A stretch of 12,038 nt of DNA from Bacteroidales bacterium UBA1182 (GCA_002310015.1 DBYQ01000056.1:1-12038); one strand, 5' to 3'. Positions 1-5,588 are shown, counted from the first letter of the stretch. Numbers and translations are program-made. Notes: generated by a model not told the origin, from the sequence alone.

Positions 1-612
1 CAGGAGATGGATTTCTACTGCCGTGACCTGGAGTTCCAGGTTGAGTTCCAGGGGTTTGATCCGGCCCTATCGGCCCAGATTTATCAGGACCGTTCACTCA
101 CAGTTACCACCATCCCGCTCAAGCACCGTGTGCCATGCGCCGGATTCCTGTTCCGAGAGAATCCCACGGCCGATCATCTGGACCGTGCCGCAGCTGATTT
201 CTACGGAGTTCCCCAGTGGGATTACGCCCGTATCAAGGAGGGAGGTGATTTCATCACCGCACAGGGAGAGGTCATTCCCCATGACCGCCTCACCACCCCG
301 GCAGGTCCGGTACGCAGCTACGCATACTGCTGCGACACCGCATACAACCCCAAGATGGTACCTATTATAAAAGGTGCCGACCTGATCTATCATGACTGCA
401 CCTATGCAGCCTGTGATGCCGACCGCGCCAAGAAGCATTTCCACAGCACCGCAACTGACGCCGCCCGCACCGCGCTCGATGCCGGAGCAGCCCGCCTCAT
501 GCTGGGTCATTTCTCCGCCCGTTACCCGGATGAGACCATACTTCTGGATGAGGCCTGTCAGATATTCAGCAACACTCTCCTGGCCAAGGAGAACCTAACC
601 GTATCTATCTGA
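1..612 (+). CDS. rnz: Ribonuclease Z (tRNA 3'-processing endonuclease), 5'-truncated by the window edge
   Basis: This is the C-terminal two-thirds of a ribonuclease Z, the zinc-dependent metallo-beta-lactamase-fold nuclease that trims tRNA 3' trailers in the cytoplasm. The reading frame is open from base 1, so the first ATG in view (position 7) is internal and the true start lies outside the window. Of the roughly 300 residues usual for the family, 203 are visible. Numbering from that ATG, the signatures are LKHRVPCAGFLFRE (38-51), an Asp in CCDTAYN (D110) that should bridge the metals, FHSTA (H146) and the C-terminal GHFSARY (H168), matching late metal-ligand and catalytic positions of the family. 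The N-terminal HxHxDH motif would be upstream and cannot be checked. Only 3 nt separate its TGA from the next start, so it probably leads or belongs to the sigma-factor operon. The identification is confident. Confidence 0.93.
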   Translation, partial: QEMDFYCRDLEFQVEFQGFDPALSAQIYQDRSLTVTTIPLKHRVPCAGFLFRENPTADHLDRAAADFYGVPQWDYARIKEGGDFITAQGEVIPHDRLTTPAGPVRSYAYCCDTAYNPKMVPIIKGADLIYHDCTYAACDADRAKKHFHSTATDAARTALDAGAARLMLGHFSARYPDETILLDEACQIFSNTLLAKENLTVSI

Positions 613-615
613 CCT

Positions 616-1179
616 ATGGCGATGATGGCGTATGATGAGAAGCGTATTCTGGAGATGCTCCATGAGGATGACATCTCGCGCCGCCGTGCATTCGAGGCCA
701 TTGTCCGCAACTTCAGCGAGCAGCTGTACTGGCAGATACGTCACATGGTGCTGTCGCATGATGACGCCAACGACATACTCCAGAACACATTCATCAAGGC
801 TTGGGTCAACCTGGACTCATTCATGGGTTACTCCAGATTATCCACATGGCTCTACCGCATAGCCATCAACGAGACGCTCACCTTCCTGAACAAACAGAAG
901 AACACCGTCTCCATTGATTCGGCCGATGACGACGAACTGAGCGTAGCCCAGCGTCTGGAGAGCGATCCCTACTTTGACGGCGACCTGACAGAGCGCCAGC
1001 TTCAGGAGGCCATCGCCACCCTGCCCGACAAACAGCGTATGGTATTCAACATGAAGTATTTCAACGAGATGAAATACGAGGAGATATCGGAACTCCTGAA
1101 TACAAGCGTAGGAGCCCTCAAGGCCTCATTCCATATAGCCGTAAAGAAAATAGAAGAGTATTTCAACAATATAGATTAA
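616..1179 (+). CDS. ECF-type RNA polymerase sigma factor (sigma-70 family)
   Basis: A 187-residue sigma factor with only the two domains typical of the extracytoplasmic-function group. Region 2 lies at about residues 25-95; it holds the core-binding/-10-recognition helices, including DDANDILQNTFIKAW at 49-63 and STWLYRIAINE at 76-86. An acidic linker follows, then region 4 at about 127-183 with a helix-turn-helix around YEEISELLNTSVGALKASFH (154-173). It should direct RNA polymerase to a dedicated set of promoters. Three in-frame ATGs are available (616, 622, 625); the first is given, and no Shine-Dalgarno sequence decides between them. The gene begins 3 nt after the rnz stop and is followed 32 nt later by a membrane protein and then a secreted 'sensor of ECF-type sigma factor'-like protein, the usual Bacteroidetes arrangement. 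The specific ECF group and its target promoters cannot be assigned from sequence alone. Confidence 0.93.
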   Translation: MAMMAYDEKRILEMLHEDDISRRRAFEAIVRNFSEQLYWQIRHMVLSHDDANDILQNTFIKAWVNLDSFMGYSRLSTWLYRIAINETLTFLNKQKNTVSIDSADDDELSVAQRLESDPYFDGDLTERQLQEAIATLPDKQRMVFNMKYFNEMKYEEISELLNTSVGALKASFHIAVKKIEEYFNNID

Positions 1180-1187
1180 ACCATTTT

Positions 1188-1200
1188 ACTGACAATCAGT
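1188..1200. repeat. Short dyad between the sigma gene and the membrane-protein gene
   Basis: ACTGA (1188-1192) and TCAGT (1196-1200) pair around CAA, with a further TTT/AAA outside a mismatch. It is the only structure in the 32-nt spacer and may slow or protect the message; it is short enough to be chance. Confidence 0.3.
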
Positions 1201-1211
1201 CAAAACAACGG

Positions 1212-1583
1212 ATGGAAAAGAAAAAAGACATCAGAATTGACGAACTCGAGCCCCGCCGCCCGTTCACCGTTCCGGAAGGTTACTTTGAGAACCTTACGCA
1301 GGACATCATGGCCGCGCTGCCCGAGCAGGAGTCACTCTATTCCACCAGAATCATTGTAACTCCTTGGATGCGCATCAGGACTTACCTGTACGCAGCAGCC
1401 GCTTTTGCCGGCATATTCTTCTGCATCAAGGCCGCCGTAGGCATCACCTCCTCAAACAACATGACGGAGATCTCGGAGGCTCAGGAGACCACAATCTATT
1501 CCGATGAGTATATAGACTCATTCCTTGAGACAGCCATGATAGATGACTGGACATTGTATTACACCCTTGTTGACGCATTTTGA
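1212..1583 (+). CDS. Small single-pass membrane protein downstream of the ECF sigma factor (putative anti-sigma or anchor)
   Basis: A 123-residue protein of unproven function. It has a short cytoplasmic N-terminus with a motif often seen in such Bacteroidetes genes (RPFTVPEGYFENLTQDIM, 16-33), one hydrophobic membrane segment at about 57-78, and an acidic, presumably periplasmic C-terminus ending in YIDSFLETAMIDDWTLY (100-116). Position and topology fit an anti-sigma factor that would hold the preceding sigma factor at the membrane, but there is no recognisable ZAS zinc motif or FecR-like domain, so this role is an inference from context. It starts 32 nt after the sigma gene; the intervening bases contain a small dyad (ACTGA-CAA-TCAGT, 1188-1200). 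Its TGA lies 5 nt before the next ATG, so co-translation is likely. The gene is real by coding quality and context; the function is moderate guesswork. Confidence 0.75.
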   Translation: MEKKKDIRIDELEPRRPFTVPEGYFENLTQDIMAALPEQESLYSTRIIVTPWMRIRTYLYAAAAFAGIFFCIKAAVGITSSNNMTEISEAQETTIYSDEYIDSFLETAMIDDWTLYYTLVDAF

Positions 1584-1588
1584 TTATT

Positions 1589-2188
1589 ATGAAAAGGATT
1601 TGCACAATGCTTATTGTCTGCATGCTGGCCGCAGTGTCAGTTGCAGCCCAGAACCCCAACCAGGGTAATAACCGTCAGCCCAGACAGGGCTGGCAGCCTA
1701 ACCGCAACCAGCAGCAGGGTCCCGTCCGCAACGAGCAGTTCTCGCCCGCCGAGTACTTCCAGCAGCAGAGAGAGTTCTTTATCAGGAATGCCCAGCTGAC
1801 CGAGCAGGAGGCCGAGGCATTCTTCCCCGTCTACAACGAGCTGCAGCAGAAAAAGCGCGAGCTCAACAGGGAGATCAGACGTATCATGCGTGAGGAGGGC
1901 GGTTCCGAGATGTCGCAGGAACAGTGCCTCAAGGCCATTGATGCCAAGGCCGAGGCCAACATCAAGATAGCTGCTCTGGAAAAGGAGTACCTCCAGAAGT
2001 TCAAGGAGATACTGCCCGCATCAAAGATACTCAAGGTACAGAATGCCGAGGAGCAGTTCAACAGCCAGATACTGAAAGATATCCAGCAGACACGAGGTCA
2101 TCAGTTCCAGCAGCAACCCGCTCAGCCGCAGAGACCGCAAAGGCCCATGAGACCTCAGTTCAACCAGCAGGAACAGAATAAACAATAA
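1589..2188 (+). CDS. Secreted Gln/Asn/Pro-rich coiled-coil protein, 'sensor of ECF-type sigma factor'-like
   Basis: A 199-residue exported protein. The ATG at 1589 is preferred over the in-frame TTG at 1580 because it gives a clean signal peptide (MKRICTMLIVCMLAAVSVAA, cleavage near residue 20/21) and avoids overlap with the previous stop. After cleavage come a low-complexity Q/N/P/R segment (21-50), a helical charged core (51-165) with the family-like FFPVYNELQQKKRELNREI at 78-96, and a second Q/P/R-rich tail (171-199). The core resembles small periplasmic helical proteins of the Spy/CpxP type and the Bacteroidetes proteins often annotated as sensors of ECF-type sigma factors. A periplasmic sensing or chaperone-like role, feeding into the sigma factor two genes upstream through the intervening membrane protein, is inferred from context. 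It ends just before a bidirectional terminator, closing the operon. Confidence 0.78.
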   Translation: MKRICTMLIVCMLAAVSVAAQNPNQGNNRQPRQGWQPNRNQQQGPVRNEQFSPAEYFQQQREFFIRNAQLTEQEAEAFFPVYNELQQKKRELNREIRRIMREEGGSEMSQEQCLKAIDAKAEANIKIAALEKEYLQKFKEILPASKILKVQNAEEQFNSQILKDIQQTRGHQFQQQPAQPQRPQRPMRPQFNQQEQNKQ

Positions 2189-2208
2189 GACGTCACGAAT
2201 CAATTACC

Positions 2209-2244
2209 AAAAAAGGAGTGAGCTATCTGCCCACTCCTTTTTTT
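2209..2244. terminator. Bidirectional intrinsic terminator between convergent operons
   Basis: AAAAAAGGAGTG (2209-2220) pairs perfectly with CACTCCTTTTTT (2232-2243), leaving an 11-nt loop. The T tract (2238-2244) terminates the plus-strand sigma operon, and the A tract (2209-2214) becomes the U tract for nrdG transcripts on the minus strand. The nrdG stop codon (2223-2225) lies inside the loop, so the hairpin overlaps the last nrdG codons. Confidence 0.88.
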
Positions 2245-2693
2245 CTGAAACTTGCCGTGATATCAATCATCTGCCCGTTCTCAATCCTGTACATCCGCTG
2301 GTTGGTGTCGGGACTGGGCAGCGGCCCCTTGCTTTCAATGTAAGGCCCTACCTTCACATAGTCCAGGGACTCCATCCTGAAGCAGTCCGGAAGGTCCTGA
2401 CGGCCCGAATACCAGGCGGTCTTGAGTCCGGCTGCATGCACATGGTCGGCCAGCTGCATAACCTTGTCCGGCTCGCGGTCACCTCCCATAAAGCATACGC
2501 AGGTAACATCACGTCCGTAACGCTCCAACAGTCCGTCCAGCAGCTCCTCATCAAGCGTATAGCCTATATCCTCCTGAAGCTGCGGGCTGTGGCAACCAGG
2601 GCAACAATTAGGACACTGGGAGAGGTTAAGCGATAGCGTAACCTCTCCCGGTACATCCTGAAATACTATATCGTATGATGCAATCTTCAACAC
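2223..2693 (-). CDS. nrdG: Anaerobic ribonucleoside-triphosphate reductase activating protein (radical SAM)
   Basis: A 156-residue radical-SAM activase that uses a 4Fe-4S cluster and S-adenosylmethionine to generate the glycyl radical on NrdD in the cytoplasm. The cluster motif CX3CX2C is C27, C31 and C34 within SQCPNCCPGCHSP (25-37); C30 is an additional cysteine in the motif. A glycine-rich FMGGD (68-72) matches the SAM-contacting GGE-type strand, and the length agrees with the family. The start is GTG at 2691-2693, followed directly by an in-frame TTG; GTG is chosen because it lies only 5 nt after the nrdD stop and no ATG fits the conserved N-terminus. Transcription is from the nrdD promoter. 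Its 3' end is embedded in the bidirectional terminator, giving a C-terminal FRKKGVGR encoded by the hairpin arm. Confidence 0.95.
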   Translation of the reverse strand: MLKIASYDIVFQDVPGEVTLSLNLSQCPNCCPGCHSPQLQEDIGYTLDEELLDGLLERYGRDVTCVCFMGGDREPDKVMQLADHVHAAGLKTAWYSGRQDLPDCFRMESLDYVKVGPYIESKGPLPSPDTNQRMYRIENGQMIDITASFRKKGVGR

Positions 2694-2698
2694 GCTGC

Positions 2699-4780
2699 TC
2701 AGATCTTAGCGTAGTAACGCTTTGCAGCCTCTACCTGACGTGCAGCTGAGAAGTTGCTCACACGCTTCATATAACCAATGATACGTGTCAGATAATCCAC
2801 ATTGGTTGAATGGCAGTGCGGGCACTCCTTAAGATAGCGCTTGTCAATGGTTCCGCATTCGTTGCAGATGGTGTTGGGGATGTTGAACGTAAAGTAGTTG
2901 CAACCCTCCTGAGCAGCCACCCTGAGAAGCTGACGGTACTGTGCCTGTGACAGATGCTCCTCCAGGTTGCAATGCAGAGCTGAACCACCGGTCAGGTGCT
3001 CAATATACTTCACACCGTGCAGACGGAAACGGTCAATCACATTCAAAGTAGTATCCTCTACCTTATAGAAATAACTGTTGTAGCAGTCACGCGGCACGAC
3101 ATAACCGTCTTCCTTATCCCACTTGGCGTTCTTTACACCAACGTTCTCAGCAGGAATCATCTCACAGTTGAACATAACGCCCTTGCTGCGGTACTTCTTG
3201 TTCAGATTCTCAATTATACCAAGAACTGTCTGTACATACTCTGTATAACGCGGATTGTCACTGATCTCAATTCCAAGGAACTCAGCACTCTCAACCATGC
3301 CGTTCACACCTATGGTCAGATACTGACGGCCGATGTTGATGTAGCCTGAATCAAACAGAGGCAGCATACCCTTGCTCTGGAGCTCCTTAAGATTCTCATT
3401 ATATGCCAGTTGAACCTTATGCATAAGGTCAACCACCTCCTCAATATACTTCTGATAAGGTATGCCCATGCGTGAAGCATACTGTACGCAACGGTTCAGG
3501 TTGATGGTGAGCACACTCTTGGAACCTGTGCTTACGCCACCGGCACCAAGTGTATATGAGAATCCGTTATCGGTAATCTGGTTACGCAGACGGCAGCAGC
3601 TTGACAGAGAATCAGCATTATCACTGATATAGGTGAAGAATGAATGGCCCTCAGCGTACATCTCTGCAGTAAAGTCACCGTACTCCTTATCCTTTACATC
3701 ACCGTTTTCAGTAAGCAGAGCCATGGTCTCAACCGGGAATGTGAGCACGCAATGCAGACGCTCCTGATTAAACCACTTCATGAAACGCTTCTGCAACCAT
3801 GAGAGAGATTCCCAATGGGGCTTCTCACCGTCCGGGAAACGGAACTCACCGAACAATGACTCAAAATAATAGCGGTCATAGTAGCTGATATTCCAGAACA
3901 CTGACTGGAAGTTACGTGCTCCGGTAGGCTGGTTGATACTGTAAACCACCTGCTGGAAATAGTCTGTGATAACCTTATCTATAGTGCGCTTCTTTATGCT
4001 CAAATCTACAATCTCATCGGCGCGCTTGTAGTAATCCTCACCGTACTCCTTCTCAATGAAGTAGTTCATGTACATAAGGAACTCCGGGGTAGCGCATGCA
4101 CCTGAGAGCATTGATGATACCATGAACACCATATTGATGAAACCACCGCAGAAAGCCTTGAGGTTGGTAGGCTGTGTAGCATTACCGCCTATTGACTTGG
4201 TGCCACCCAGCAACCAAGGATACATGGTGATACTGGCACAGTAGTTGGCCAGGTTGGTCTCATCATTCTTATATATAAAATGCTGATGCAACAGGCTGAT
4301 GTACTTGTCGGCCACCTCCTTGCCGAACATGGTACGTATGCGGTCGCACAGCAGACGACGGTTCAGACGGATAAAGCCCTTTTTAGGCAACTCACCGATA
4401 AGAGTTGCGATGTTCTTGTTCTCAACATTAGCGTTAGCATCGAATTTACTGCCCTCAGCGGCATTGGCAGCCTGGCAGTATCCCATAAGAAATTCCAGCT
4501 TGGACTTGGTCTCGCGGTCCTCAGCATGACGGTTGCGGTACAGCATGTACGTTTTGGCAACCTGATAATAGCCCTCGGCCATCAGAGCCACCTCAACCTG
4601 GTTCTGAATCTCCTCAACGCTGATACCACTCTGAATGTTCAGATGGCTCAGTATGCCGGTCATCACCTCTTCTGTAGCGAACGCACCAGAAGCCAGGAAT
4701 GACTTGGAAATTGCGGCCTTAATCTTGTCGATAGTAAACACCTCGTGTTTACCATCACGTTTCACAATATATGTTTCCAT
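2699..4780 (-). CDS. nrdD: Anaerobic (class III) ribonucleoside-triphosphate reductase
   Basis: A 693-residue oxygen-sensitive enzyme that reduces ribonucleoside triphosphates to deoxyribonucleotides. The N-terminal region (1 to about 90) is an ATP-cone (YIVKRDGKHEVFTIDKIKAAI begins at residue 4), giving allosteric control by ATP/dATP. The central body carries the ten-stranded barrel with the conserved substrate-site region (FCGGF, SGACATPEF, SSCCRLRNQ). The C-terminus holds a four-cysteine zinc site (C639, C642, C653, C656) followed by the glycyl-radical loop RIIGYM, with G669 the expected radical residue. Length is close to the E. coli enzyme (about 712). The ATG at 4778-4780 is the natural start. 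It is the first gene of nrdD-nrdG and lies downstream of a leader with a perfect inverted repeat. Whether it uses formate or a thioredoxin-type reductant (NrdD1 versus NrdD2/3) was not resolved. Confidence 0.96.
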   Translation of the reverse strand: METYIVKRDGKHEVFTIDKIKAAISKSFLASGAFATEEVMTGILSHLNIQSGISVEEIQNQVEVALMAEGYYQVAKTYMLYRNRHAEDRETKSKLEFLMGYCQAANAAEGSKFDANANVENKNIATLIGELPKKGFIRLNRRLLCDRIRTMFGKEVADKYISLLHQHFIYKNDETNLANYCASITMYPWLLGGTKSIGGNATQPTNLKAFCGGFINMVFMVSSMLSGACATPEFLMYMNYFIEKEYGEDYYKRADEIVDLSIKKRTIDKVITDYFQQVVYSINQPTGARNFQSVFWNISYYDRYYFESLFGEFRFPDGEKPHWESLSWLQKRFMKWFNQERLHCVLTFPVETMALLTENGDVKDKEYGDFTAEMYAEGHSFFTYISDNADSLSSCCRLRNQITDNGFSYTLGAGGVSTGSKSVLTINLNRCVQYASRMGIPYQKYIEEVVDLMHKVQLAYNENLKELQSKGMLPLFDSGYINIGRQYLTIGVNGMVESAEFLGIEISDNPRYTEYVQTVLGIIENLNKKYRSKGVMFNCEMIPAENVGVKNAKWDKEDGYVVPRDCYNSYFYKVEDTTLNVIDRFRLHGVKYIEHLTGGSALHCNLEEHLSQAQYRQLLRVAAQEGCNYFTFNIPNTICNECGTIDKRYLKECPHCHSTNVDYLTRIIGYMKRVSNFSAARQVEAAKRYYAKI

Positions 4781-4810
4781 AAATAACTAAAAGTATTCAT
4801 CAAATTAACA

Positions 4811-4837
4811 TTGTAGAGAAAACCCGTTTCTCTACAA
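4811..4837. repeat. Perfect 11-bp inverted repeat in the nrdD leader
   Basis: TTGTAGAGAAA (4811-4821) and TTTCTCTACAA (4827-4837) are exact reverse complements around a 5-nt spacer (ACCCG). The repeat ends 30 nt before the nrdD ATG on the minus strand. In RNA it would form a stable hairpin in the 5' UTR; no U run follows in either direction, so it is not a terminator. It could be an operator for a dimeric repressor or an mRNA element; it does not look like a classical NrdR box. Confidence 0.8.
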
Positions 4838-4877
4838 ACACGCACTATCTGTCTGGATAATTCTCTCATTCCACTGG

Positions 4878-4895
4878 TCTTGTAGTCACACAAGA
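4878..4895. repeat. Short inverted repeat near the predicted nrdD transcription start
   Basis: TCTTGT (4878-4883) and ACAAGA (4890-4895) pair around a 6-nt spacer. With a one-base bulge, GGT/ACC outside extends the stem. It lies 15 bp downstream (nrdD sense) of the candidate -7 element, a position where a repressor could act. The dyad is short enough to be chance. Confidence 0.4.
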
Positions 4896-4909
4896 ACCAA
4901 GGACGTACG

Positions 4910-4917
4910 CAAAGATA
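4910..4917 (-). promoter_or_regulatory. Candidate nrdD promoter -7 element
   Basis: Read on the minus strand this is TATCTTTG, an exact match to the Bacteroides-type -7 consensus TAnnTTTG. It would place the transcription start near 4900 and give a leader of about 120 nt containing both inverted repeats. No clear TTTG -33 element was found 19-21 bp upstream, so the assignment is tentative. Confidence 0.5.
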
Positions 4918-5007
4918 TTATAAAAACAATAAGATGGTGCGGCTTGTTGACAATAAAAAAGCTATTATTTCAGAGAAGTTTTCAACAGCCCCTCCTACAA
5001 CCATTTC

Positions 5008-5024
5008 TTTCCCCATTTGGGAAA
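5008..5024. repeat. TTTCCC-N5-GGGAAA dyad upstream of the NikR-like gene
   Basis: TTTCCC (5008-5013) and GGGAAA (5019-5024) are exact reverse complements around CATTT. The dyad is centred about 25 bp upstream of the -33 element of the nikR-like gene, a position usual for a regulator site. A long AT-rich context raises the chance of coincidence. Confidence 0.4.
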
Positions 5025-5039
5025 TTTTTAATTTCATTT

Positions 5040-5072
5040 TTTGAAAAAAGTTTTCCAAAATGTATAACTTTG
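5040..5072 (+). promoter_or_regulatory. Bacteroides-type promoter of the NikR-like gene
   Basis: TTTG (5040-5043) lies 21 bp before TAACTTTG (5065-5072), matching the -33 TTTG / -7 TAnnTTTG pattern of Bacteroidetes sigma-A promoters. Transcription would begin around 5080, giving a very short leader before the ATG at 5096. The -7 box lies in TATAACTTTG, a ten-base word repeated in front of the TonB-dependent receptor gene. Confidence 0.7.
5041..5058. repeat. Imperfect dyad at the -33 region of the NikR-like gene
   Basis: TTGAAAAAAGTTTTCCAA is an 18-bp near-palindrome, with only the fourth and central pairs mismatched. It overlaps and follows the -33 TTTG, so a protein bound here would block the promoter. 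Autoregulation by the ribbon-helix-helix protein is possible but unproven; A/T runs make such dyads common by chance. Confidence 0.35.
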
Positions 5073-5095
5073 GATTGAAATAATAGTGATTTGTT

Positions 5096-5497
5096 ATGGC
5101 ATTGAAAAGATTTGGCGTATCACTTGAAGATGAAATATTGGAATCATTGGATTCTTTTGTAAAAGAGGATGGCTTTGCAAACCGCTCTCAGGCTATCCGT
5201 TTTCTCATAGAAAAAAACCTGGCTGAAAAGAAGTGGCAATGTAATCATATCGTAGCCGGAACCATATTTATAATATATGACCAGCAACGCTCTGATATAT
5301 GTGCACGTATTTCTGACATTCAGATTAAGCATCAGAATCTGATTCTATCATCATCACAGCACTATATAAATGAAGGAACCTGCCTACATGTATGCACCGT
5401 TATGGGAAAAGCCTGCCAGCTTACGGCCCTGGCCGATGAAATGACCTCTATAAAAGGAATACGCCACGGTAAGCTCCTTATGAGCCGCGCAGAATGA
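5096..5497 (+). CDS. NikR-family ribbon-helix-helix regulator with altered metal-site residues
   Basis: A 133-residue protein, the same length as E. coli NikR. The N-terminus (1 to about 45) is a ribbon-helix-helix DNA-binding domain with strand KRFGVSL and the GFANRSQAIRFLIEK helix region; the C-terminal half (about 50-130) is the ACT-like tetramerisation/sensor domain ending in the characteristic GIRHGKLLM (121-129). A gap-free alignment by eye of the C-terminal domain with E. coli NikR puts Q63, I77, Q88 and Y90 at the positions of H62, H76, H87 and H89; only the cysteine (C95, here C96) is kept. The protein has other potential ligands (C69, H79, H89, H98, C100, C107). The fold assignment is strong, but nickel sensing is doubtful, so no nikR symbol is given. 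It lies 91 bp upstream of a TonB-dependent receptor that it may control. The first 60 bases of its gene are strongly AT-rich. Confidence 0.88.
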   Translation: MALKRFGVSLEDEILESLDSFVKEDGFANRSQAIRFLIEKNLAEKKWQCNHIVAGTIFIIYDQQRSDICARISDIQIKHQNLILSSSQHYINEGTCLHVCTVMGKACQLTALADEMTSIKGIRHGKLLMSRAE

Positions 5498-5519
5498 ACG
5501 CCAAACCCAAGGCAAAAGC

Positions 5520-5558
5520 AAAAAGTGGCACGAATCTATAAATTCGTGTCACTTTTTT
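5520..5558 (+). terminator. Strong hairpin with T tract after the NikR-like gene, abutting the receptor promoter
   Basis: AAAAAGTGGCACGAAT (5520-5535) pairs with ATTCGTGTCACTTTTT (5542-5557) through 16 bp including a single G-T pair, around the loop CTATAA, and ends in a T run. This is a classic intrinsic terminator for the regulator gene. As DNA, the GTG-CACGAAT dyad lies directly upstream of the -7 box of the receptor gene, where a tetrameric RHH protein could also bind. Confidence 0.8.
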
Positions 5559-5567
5559 ATAACTTTG
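5558..5567 (+). promoter_or_regulatory. Promoter -7 element of the TonB-dependent receptor gene
   Basis: TATAACTTTG contains an exact TAnnTTTG (5560-5567) 21 nt before the receptor ATG. The same ten bases form the -7 region of the upstream regulator. No TTTG is found at the -33 distance because that space is occupied by the hairpin/dyad at 5520-5557, which suggests the promoter is weak or dependent on a regulator. Confidence 0.6.
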
Positions 5568-5588
5568 CGCCAACACTAAACTTCAATT

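Larger units (their letters stand above)
4781..5095. other. Divergent intergenic region between nrdD and the NikR-like gene (315 bp)
   Basis: An AT-rich, non-coding stretch with no convincing ORF or tRNA. It holds a candidate minus-strand promoter element for nrdD (4910-4917), two dyads in the probable nrdD leader (4811-4837, 4878-4895), a third dyad (5008-5024), an imperfect dyad overlapping the -33 region of the nikR-like gene (5041-5058), and that gene's promoter (5040-5072). The middle part, about 4918-5007, shows nothing else recognisable. Confidence 0.8.

Noticed and set aside
94..510. 138-residue minus-strand ORF over the ribonuclease Z gene
   Set aside because: It lies wholly antisense to a gene with clear family motifs and has no recognisable domain; it is a by-product of the high-GC codon usage.
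1580..1588. TTG start for the secreted protein
   Set aside because: It would overlap the upstream stop and add MII before a complete signal peptide that begins at the ATG at 1589.
4280..4702. 140-residue plus-strand ORF inside nrdD
   Set aside because: It is antisense to the conserved N-terminal part of nrdD and has no promoter or recognisable product.
4781..5095. NrdR box or FNR-type site controlling nrdD
   Set aside because: No pair of NrdR-like boxes and no TTGAT-N4-ATCAA site was seen; the dyads present have other sequences.
5096..5497. Frameshift or sequencing error explaining the missing NikR ligands
   Set aside because: Conserved NikR-like sequence continues in the same frame before and after the changed positions, and the total length equals that of E. 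coli NikR.
5498..5588. Cobalamin riboswitch upstream of the BtuB-like receptor
   Set aside because: The gap is only 91 bp, mostly filled by a terminator hairpin and a promoter; no B12-box or multi-helix element is visible.
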